Below, piece by piece: positions 6,792 to 11,026 of a DNA stretch of 11,026 nt (the stretch's first letter is position 1; each line of letters opens with the position of its first letter). Made by a program: the position numbers and the translations under genes. The DNA lies in assembly GCA_027449805.1 (NCBI GenBank), contig DAIDKY010000027.1:1-11026 (forward strand), given 5' to 3'. Below the pieces are notes generated by a model. It had not been told where the DNA came from. It made no database searches and saw only the letters and a list, made by a program, of their open reading frames with translations. Origin of the DNA: a bacterium (GTDB lineage: Bacteria > Patescibacteriota > Saccharimonadia > UBA4664).

Positions 6792-8744
6792 TTAGAGCAA
6801 GTTAGACGGGTCGAGATCAGCCGTCCATGACTCCGGAACCGACCGAGCGATCTCGACTAGGCTCGAGCGCCGATCGCTCTTGATTGCAAGTTGCCAGTGG
6901 AACTTGCCGCTTAAGGTCTCCAAGAAGGCCGGAGCCGGCCCGACTACCGTAACGCCCGGGCGCTTGCTCAGTATAACGGCCAGCCGCCCCGCCGCTGTTT
7001 GGGCGGCTTCGCGAGTCGATCCTGAGTAAGACAATTTAAGCAGGTTGACATACGGGGGATAGCCGAGCGTGCGACGCTCGTCGAGTTCGGACTCGATCAG
7101 GACTTCGGGCTTATTACTGGCTGCCGCCAAGATTGCGGGGTGTTCCGGGGTATAGGTTTGAATAATCACACGGCCTGGCTGGTCACCTCGTCCGGCGCGA
7201 CCGGAGACCTGAGCCAGGAGGCCGTAGGTACGTTCGGCGGCTGTGAAATCAGGCAGGTGGAGCATGGTGTCGGCACTAACTACTCCGATCGTGTCGATGC
7301 GCGGCAAGTCGAGACCTTTGGCCACCATTTGGGTACCGATGAGGATGTCGATAGTGCCATCCTGCAGACCCTTATAGACTGACTGAATATGGGCCAGGTC
7401 CGAGGCGTCTCGATCGAGCCGGGCTAGGCGGGCTTTGGGCAAAAGTGACTCGATCTCTGCCTCGATGCGCTTGGTGCCACCGCCTAAGTAACGCAGATCG
7501 CTGCCGCCGCATTCCGGACAGACCGCCACCGGCGCCCGGCGGAAGTTGCAGTGATGGCAGACGAGGCGGAGCATATCGGCGTGGAAAGTGAGGGGCAGGG
7601 AGCAGTTGGGGCAGAGACTGACAACACCGCAGTCGCTGCAGATCTGCGAGCTAGCCGATCCGCGACGGTTTATAAAGAGCAGGCTCTGTCTTCCGGCCTC
7701 GAACGTCTCGGTCAGAGCCTCCAATAATGGTTGAGTAATAAATTTGCTCACTCTGAGCAGATCTTTTTGTCGCAAGTCGACGATCGTGGCTACGGGTTGG
7801 GCCTGCCCGCCGGCTCGTTTGGTTAGCCGTACGTGCCCGATCTTGCCGTTGGCCGCCAGTTTGAGTTCACGCAAGGCAGGTGTAGCCGAGCCTAGAACGA
7901 GCCTGGCGCTACATAATCGCACCAACTGTGCCGCCGCCGTCAGGGCGTCGTAGCGCGGGTTCTGCTCCTGCTTGTAGGAGGTTTCGTGACATTCGTCGAT
8001 AATAACCAACCCGACCCTATAAGCCGGCAGAAACAGACTCGAACGCGGACCCACGATAATGCGCGGCGATTTATTGCTATAGGCCTTCATCGCGGCGGCC
8101 CAACTGAGGTGTCGATAGGCCTCGGTGAGGCGCGAGTGGGTCGAGATGACGACATCACCAAAGGCTTGCTCAAACTGGCCGACCAGCTGCGGCGTCAGGG
8201 TAATCTCCGGCACCAGCACGATGACCGAACGACCCTTGGCTAGCTCTTTAGCCGCCAGCTCCAAGTAGATGCGTGTCTTGCCCGAGCCCGTCACGCCCTC
8301 GATCAGCTGGGTCGAACGACTATCTTTCGACATATATTCCAAGGCAGCCGTTTGCTCCTCGGTCAATGGTTTATTTGGCAATCCAGTACCAGCTGCGATT
8401 TCGCGCACTTTGCGCTCGCGCCGTTTCTTGGTCAGACCCGTCGGCAACAAAGTACTCCAGGCCGCCGATAGGCTCGAAGCGTAGTACGAACCAAGCCATT
8501 CGGCAAGTTTAACCAGGTAATCGGGGAGCGGGGGAACATCGACCACGCCGGCGATCGGCTTGGTTGCGAATTCCGGCTTACTAACTACCTCGCGCACCAC
8601 TGCCAGGCTCTTGCGCGGCCCCAAGCGAATCTCGACGACCTGTCCTGGCTTGAGCGCCTTATCGTGGTGATAGGTAAAGGCCTCCGCTTTGCCGGTATAA
8701 GCAAGCGGAGAGACTACCAGATACGTTCGCGCCTCGTCACTCAT
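6792..8744 (-). CDS. priA: Primosomal protein N' (PriA helicase)
   Basis: PriA is a 3'-5' superfamily 2 DNA helicase that recognises stalled forks and reloads the replisome. In 650 residues it has the N-terminal 3'BD region (about 1-105), Walker A GVTGSGKT at 150-157, a Walker B/DEAH-type box IIDECHETSYKQ at 248-259, GSATP at 285-289, TQMVAKGLDLP at 471-481 and QVSGRAGRG at 512-520. The zinc-binding insert has all eight cysteines: 369, 372, 378, 381, 396, 399, 409 and 412. The box reads DECH where many PriA proteins have DEEH. The start ATG has no usable Shine-Dalgarno, and a TATACT sits 6 bases upstream. It is the first gene of a leftward priA-def-fmt cluster. Confidence 0.96.
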   Translation of the reverse strand: MSDEARTYLVVSPLAYTGKAEAFTYHHDKALKPGQVVEIRLGPRKSLAVVREVVSKPEFATKPIAGVVDVPPLPDYLVKLAEWLGSYYASSLSAAWSTLLPTGLTKKRRERKVREIAAGTGLPNKPLTEEQTAALEYMSKDSRSTQLIEGVTGSGKTRIYLELAAKELAKGRSVIVLVPEITLTPQLVGQFEQAFGDVVISTHSRLTEAYRHLSWAAAMKAYSNKSPRIIVGPRSSLFLPAYRVGLVIIDECHETSYKQEQNPRYDALTAAAQLVRLCSARLVLGSATPALRELKLAANGKIGHVRLTKRAGGQAQPVATIVDLRQKDLLRVSKFITQPLLEALTETFEAGRQSLLFINRRGSASSQICSDCGVVSLCPNCSLPLTFHADMLRLVCHHCNFRRAPVAVCPECGGSDLRYLGGGTKRIEAEIESLLPKARLARLDRDASDLAHIQSVYKGLQDGTIDILIGTQMVAKGLDLPRIDTIGVVSADTMLHLPDFTAAERTYGLLAQVSGRAGRGDQPGRVIIQTYTPEHPAILAAASNKPEVLIESELDERRTLGYPPYVNLLKLSYSGSTREAAQTAAGRLAVILSKRPGVTVVGPAPAFLETLSGKFHWQLAIKSDRRSSLVEIARSVPESWTADLDPSNLL

Positions 8745-8750
8745 ACCCTT

Positions 8751-8756
8751 AGTATA
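8751..8756 (-). promoter_or_regulatory. -10 element immediately before priA
   Basis: On the minus strand, TATACT (5 of 6 consensus bases) ends 6 bases before the priA ATG. Initiation at the usual 7 bases downstream would fall at or next to the A of the start codon, giving a leaderless mRNA. The -35 position overlaps the stem of the neighbouring terminator and is a poor match. The motif is seen; activity and leaderless initiation are inferred. Confidence 0.45.
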
Positions 8757-8760
8757 CAGA

Positions 8761-8793
8761 TAAAGAAAACCCCCTCTGCGTAGTGCGGAGGGG
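8761..8793 (-). terminator. Intrinsic terminator of the leftward 214-aa gene
   Basis: A 9-bp stem pairs 8771-8779 (CCCCTCTGC) with 8785-8793 (GCGGAGGGG), with one G-U pair and a 5-base loop. Read on the minus strand it is followed by TTTTCTTTA (complement of 8761-8769), a fair U tract. It starts 2 bases after the stop codon of the 8796-9440 gene and insulates priA from that gene. Confidence 0.8.
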
Positions 8794-8795
8794 AG

Positions 8796-9440
8796 CTAGA
8801 GTTCGGCGGGTACGAGCTCAGGAAACGGGTGTTCACCCTTTAGGGCGAGACTGTACCGGCTGAGTTTGATCCTGAGCTCCTGAATTTCGAACGGCGTCAG
8901 GCGATCGGGTTCGTTTGCGAGTTCATACGCCGTACAATCGATCAGTTCACCGACGAACCGAATGTCACGACCGAACAGGGCGCGCTCAAGCGGCCTCAGG
9001 AAGCGGTAGTCAACAGGATTGGCCGTTGGAAGCCCCAGGAGTTCGTGGATGGGCATGGCATGAGTGTTCTCGAAGCGATCATCGCGCCTCCATGCACCCA
9101 CCATGATCACCTCGACGACGGCGTCGGCGAAGGCAGTGTCCAACATGCATAACCATTCATTGACGCTCTGCTCGATCAACAGTCGACGTCCCTCACGCAG
9201 GCGGTTCCACCAGGCGTGTATCGTGACGATCAGGGGCTTTGGGGCGGTGTCGTCGTAGACGGGGTTATAGGCCGACGTCATGACGCCCGGTCTGAGGTCT
9301 TCCCCCGTGTGTCTGGCGAAAGCTTTTGCCGTGGCGGCCTCGAGTGCTTTCATGTAGCTCCTCTCGGGGTTGCCGTCGGGCCAGAGTCGTTCCCAGACCG
9401 TGATCGCCGAGTGAGGGGCGATGGTGTTACAGTGGAGCAT
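8796..9440 (-). CDS. Unrecognised 214-aa protein with an RNA polymerase alpha-CTD-like C-terminus
   Basis: The N-terminal ~145 residues match no family I know. They contain tryptophan-rich helical stretches (WERLW at 16-20, HAWWNRLREGRRLL at 75-88) and a hydrophobic segment (AVVEVIMVGAW, 107-117) too short and isolated to call a membrane span. Residues 148-201 follow the alpha-CTD pattern: LRPLERALFGRDIRFVGELI, then a T-xx-EL turn, then a second helical pair FEIQELRIKLSRYSLALK. In RNA polymerase alpha this helix-hairpin-helix domain binds DNA and regulators, so a DNA- or polymerase-binding role is possible but not shown. The start is fixed by an in-frame TGA two codons upstream and by GAGGTG at 9445-9450. 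The gene has its own promoter and terminator. It uses several AGG/AGA codons and mostly ATC, unlike rpsA and infB, and ends in TAG. It may be an accessory gene. Confidence 0.8.
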   Translation of the reverse strand: MLHCNTIAPHSAITVWERLWPDGNPERSYMKALEAATAKAFARHTGEDLRPGVMTSAYNPVYDDTAPKPLIVTIHAWWNRLREGRRLLIEQSVNEWLCMLDTAFADAVVEVIMVGAWRRDDRFENTHAMPIHELLGLPTANPVDYRFLRPLERALFGRDIRFVGELIDCTAYELANEPDRLTPFEIQELRIKLSRYSLALKGEHPFPELVPAEL

Positions 9441-9443
9441 TGT

Positions 9444-9462
9444 TCACCTCGATGTCTAGGTG
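9444..9462 (-). promoter_or_regulatory. Ribosome binding site with a short sequestering hairpin
   Basis: On the minus strand, GAGGTGA at 9444-9450 lies just before the ATG at 9440 and fixes that start. Five of its bases (AGGTG) can pair with CACCT located 8 bases upstream, complement of 9458-9462. The hairpin is short, so any control of translation by it is speculative. Confidence 0.5.
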
Positions 9463-9502
9463 CTACCGCGGACTCTCCACGGCCATTAAACGAATACGCC
9501 CA

Positions 9503-9531
9503 ACAGTACCATTTTAAGGCCTACCAGTCAA
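9503..9531 (-). promoter_or_regulatory. Promoter of the leftward 214-aa gene
   Basis: Read on the minus strand, TTGACT (5 of 6 consensus bases, complement of 9526-9531) is followed by exactly 17 bases and then TACTGT (complement of 9503-9508). The -10 is only 3 of 6 but is preceded by TGG, which makes it an extended -10. Transcription would begin near 9496, leaving a leader of about 55 bases that carries the ribosome binding site. Confidence 0.55.
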
Positions 9532-9554
9532 CAAATTAGCCATAAGCAGTTCAA

Positions 9555-9589
9555 AGATACTTGATACCTGATACTTGATACCCGATACT
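9555..9589 (+). repeat. Five tandem 7-bp repeats (consensus TGATACY) upstream of a gene start
   Basis: The five units are AGATACT, TGATACC, TGATACT, TGATACC and CGATACT, with no gaps, ending 6 bases before the ATG at 9596. Within the array, TTGATA at 9561-9566 (5 of 6 match to a -35) and GATACT at 9584-9589 (4 of 6 match to a -10) are exactly 17 bases apart, so the array could itself be the promoter. Alternatively the units could be operator sites. The repeat is seen directly; both roles are inferred. Confidence 0.8.
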
Positions 9590-9595
9590 AACCAT

Positions 9596-10252
9596 ATGTA
9601 CTTCCACGATCGCGCCGAAGCCGGCGACCTTCTCGCCAATCAACTCACCGAGTACCGCTACGAGAACACTGTCGTCTTGGCCTTGTCGCCAGGCGGTGTT
9701 TTGGTAGGTGAGCAGATTGCGCGGCGTCTCCACACCACTCTTCTTTTGCTTGTGACCGAGCGGATTAGTGCTCCGGGTGACGCTAGCCTGGTTCTCGGTA
9801 CCATCGATCAGGCCGGCGTCTATACCACCAACAGCCTGATCGCGGCCGGGCAGATGGAGGAATATATGGAGGATATGCGCGGCTGGATCGAGGAGGAGAA
9901 GATGCATAAGCTCTATGAGATGGCCACGGCCGTTAACGGCGACGGCTTGGCCGACCCCGACCAGATCCGCGACCGCAACGTTATTATCGCTACCGACGGG
10001 GTGAAGAACGGGTTGTCGTTCGATGCCGCCCGCCATTTCTTGAACAAGATCCACGTGGAAAAAACGATCGCCGCCATTCCGATCGGGCCAGGCGAAGTCA
10101 TTGAGCGCCTCAGTCATCAGCTCGACGAGGTTCATTATTTAAATATTCCCAATGACTTCTTTACCGTCTCGCACTATTACACCGATGAGCCCGATGTAAG
10201 CCCTGAGCGGGTAAACGACGCACTCGACAACGTCGTCACCCGTTGGTTATAG
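9596..10252 (+). CDS. Phosphoribosyltransferase-fold protein with eroded PRPP loop
   Basis: From the ATG at 9596 this is a 218-residue protein starting MYFHDRAEAGDLLANQL, the usual opening of the stand-alone PRTase family (F-x-DR-x-EAG). An in-frame TTG at 9575 would add 7 residues, but it lies inside the tandem repeat and gives an atypical N-terminus, so I prefer the ATG. Family landmarks follow: LALSPGGVLVG at 28-38 (usually LPRGGV), RISAPGDASLVLGTI at 56-70, and a long helical insert (85-110). At the position of the PRPP-binding loop, residues 129-144 read VIIATDGVKNGLSFDA, where active enzymes have a form like VILVDDGIATGAT. The second Asp and a Gly remain; the first Asp and the TGAT part are lost. 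It may be inactive or bind another ligand. No Shine-Dalgarno precedes it. Confidence 0.72.
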   Translation: MYFHDRAEAGDLLANQLTEYRYENTVVLALSPGGVLVGEQIARRLHTTLLLLVTERISAPGDASLVLGTIDQAGVYTTNSLIAAGQMEEYMEDMRGWIEEEKMHKLYEMATAVNGDGLADPDQIRDRNVIIATDGVKNGLSFDAARHFLNKIHVEKTIAAIPIGPGEVIERLSHQLDEVHYLNIPNDFFTVSHYYTDEPDVSPERVNDALDNVVTRWL

Positions 10253-10268
10253 CAACCCCAACGCGCCT

Positions 10269-10279
10269 TATGCTATCCT
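10269..10279 (+). promoter_or_regulatory. -10-like element just before secD
   Basis: TGCTATCCT (10271-10279) resembles an extended -10 (TGn plus TATCCT, 4 of 6 bases), overlapping a second candidate TATGCT at 10269-10274. It ends 9 bases before the secD ATG, so a transcript from it would have almost no leader. No clear -35 is present. Alternatively secD is read through from the gene 36 bases upstream. Confidence 0.3.
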
Positions 10280-10288
10280 AGACTGCAG

Positions 10289-11026
10289 ATGAGTTTACGT
10301 GTGAAGCTAGCTCTCATAATCCTGTTGGGCGTTGTTACGGCCGCCTTAGCGTACCCGCGCGAAGATTTAATCTTTAAGGCCATCGGCATTAAGAATGTTC
10401 ATTTAAGCGTGCATCAGGGCCTCGATCTGCAGGGCGGGGCGCAATTGACCTTCCAGGCAGATTTGTCTAAGACCAGTCAGGCTGATCGGGCCTCCGCTAT
10501 GCAGTCGTTGATCCAGGTTATGCAGAAGCGCGCCAACTACGGCAACGCCTCGGGAACCTCCGAGGTTGTGGTGCAGCAGCAGGGTTCTGATCGCGTATTG
10601 GTACAGTTACCGGGTGTTCAAAACGTTGCCGACGCCATCAACCGCATCGGTAAAACGGCCAACCTGACCTTTATCGAGGTTACATCATCCGGCCAAGCCA
10701 TTCCGACCGATGTCAGCGGTAAGGACGTACAGTCGGCTAGTCCCGATTACAACCCGCAGACCAATCAACCGATCGTAACCTTGCAGATGAAGGGCGGCGC
10801 CAGTACCAAGAAGTTTGCCGATCTTACCACCAAGATCAGCCAGAGCGGGGGATACCTCACTACTATGCTCGATGATCAGGTGATCTTTGGACCCGCCACT
10901 GTCTCGACGCCGATTACTAACGGTCAGGCCCAATTGAGCGGTAACTTTAAGGATTTAAGTCAGGCTCAGCTAATTGCCAGTCAGATTAACGCCGGGGCCT
11001 TGCCGGTTCCGGTTACTTTGGTGCAG
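10289..11026 (+). CDS. secD: Protein translocase subunit SecD (5' part, cut by window end)
   Basis: SecD, with SecF, uses the proton gradient to help pull exported proteins through SecYEG. The 246 residues visible begin MSLRVKLALIILLGVVTAAL, the N-terminal membrane segment (about 5-22), followed by the hallmark GLDLQGG at 44-50 and the periplasmic P1 domain with LVQLPGVQNVADAINRIGKTANLTFIE (around 104-130). The visible part ends with NAGALPVPVTLVQ, the end of P1 before the remaining membrane helices, which lie outside the window. No Shine-Dalgarno precedes the ATG; the preceding gene ends 36 bases upstream. The reading frame stays open to the window edge. Confidence 0.94.
   Translation, partial: MSLRVKLALIILLGVVTAALAYPREDLIFKAIGIKNVHLSVHQGLDLQGGAQLTFQADLSKTSQADRASAMQSLIQVMQKRANYGNASGTSEVVVQQQGSDRVLVQLPGVQNVADAINRIGKTANLTFIEVTSSGQAIPTDVSGKDVQSASPDYNPQTNQPIVTLQMKGGASTKKFADLTTKISQSGGYLTTMLDDQVIFGPATVSTPITNGQAQLSGNFKDLSQAQLIASQINAGALPVPVTLVQ

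Larger units (their letters stand above)
9441..9595. other. Divergent intergenic region
   Basis: These 155 bases separate the leftward 214-aa gene from the rightward phosphoribosyltransferase-like gene. They hold a leftward promoter (9503-9531), a leftward ribosome binding site (9444-9450) that can pair with an upstream segment, and a rightward 7-bp tandem repeat with an embedded promoter-like pair (9555-9589). I see no small ORF or structured RNA beyond these. Confidence 0.6.

Noticed and set aside
8796..9440. CRISPR-, toxin- or transposon-related identity for the 214-aa gene
   Set aside because: No repeats, no partner gene, no terminal inverted repeats and no nuclease or transposase motif are visible.
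9575..9595. TTG start adding seven residues to the phosphoribosyltransferase-like protein
   Set aside because: It lies inside the tandem repeat, has no ribosome binding site, and the ATG at 9596 gives the family's usual N-terminus.
9551..10135. Long 194-residue open frame on the minus strand opposite the phosphoribosyltransferase-like gene
   Set aside because: It is antisense to a protein with recognisable family landmarks, has no ribosome binding site and resembles no family; it is a frame shadow.
1..11026. Alternative genetic code with TGA as an amino acid
   Set aside because: TGA ends ylxR at a sensible position and all core genes read through at normal length without in-frame TGA.

Overview
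The window is bacterial chromosome of moderately high G+C, densely coded, with standard stop codons. TGA ends the YlxR gene, so there is no sign of the recoded TGA used by some candidate-phylum lineages. The overall style suggests a reduced-genome bacterium of the Patescibacteria/CPR type, perhaps Saccharibacteria-like. The clues are a four-domain S1 protein where nusA usually sits, a 54-residue YlxR, a short IF2 (592 aa) and an abbreviated translation-initiation cluster. This assignment is an inference from gene content and protein size, not from a marker-gene comparison.

Positions 1-3518 (+) form a translation operon. A good sigma-70-type promoter (12-40) drives an S1-domain protein (rpsA), then ylxR (overlapping the rpsA stop by one base), infB and rbfA. 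Positions 3572-5251 (+) hold an unrecognised 559-residue, highly charged, alanine-rich, probably coiled-coil protein with its own promoter and ribosome binding site. It converges on the next cluster with only 7 bases between the stop codons, and a perfect 11-bp inverted repeat lies at the junction.

Positions 5259-8744 (-) read priA, def, fmt leftward. PriA restarts replication forks. Fmt formylates initiator Met-tRNA and Def removes the formyl group from new proteins, so fmt and def complement the IF2/S1/RbfA operon functionally. Positions 8796-9440 (-) hold an unrecognised 214-residue protein whose C-terminal third resembles the helix-hairpin-helix C-terminal domain of RNA polymerase alpha. 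It is a self-contained unit with promoter, Shine-Dalgarno and an intrinsic terminator two bases after its stop.

Positions 9596-10252 (+) encode a phosphoribosyltransferase-fold protein with an eroded PRPP loop, preceded by five tandem 7-bp repeats. Position 10289 onward (+) is the 5' part of secD, cut by the window end. Three genes (priA, the phosphoribosyltransferase-like gene and secD) lack a Shine-Dalgarno and have a -10-like hexamer only 6-9 bases before the start codon, which suggests leaderless mRNAs. I saw no rRNA, tRNA, CRISPR array or insertion sequence. There is no gene-free stretch over 300 bases; the longest, 9441-9595, is described in the features.
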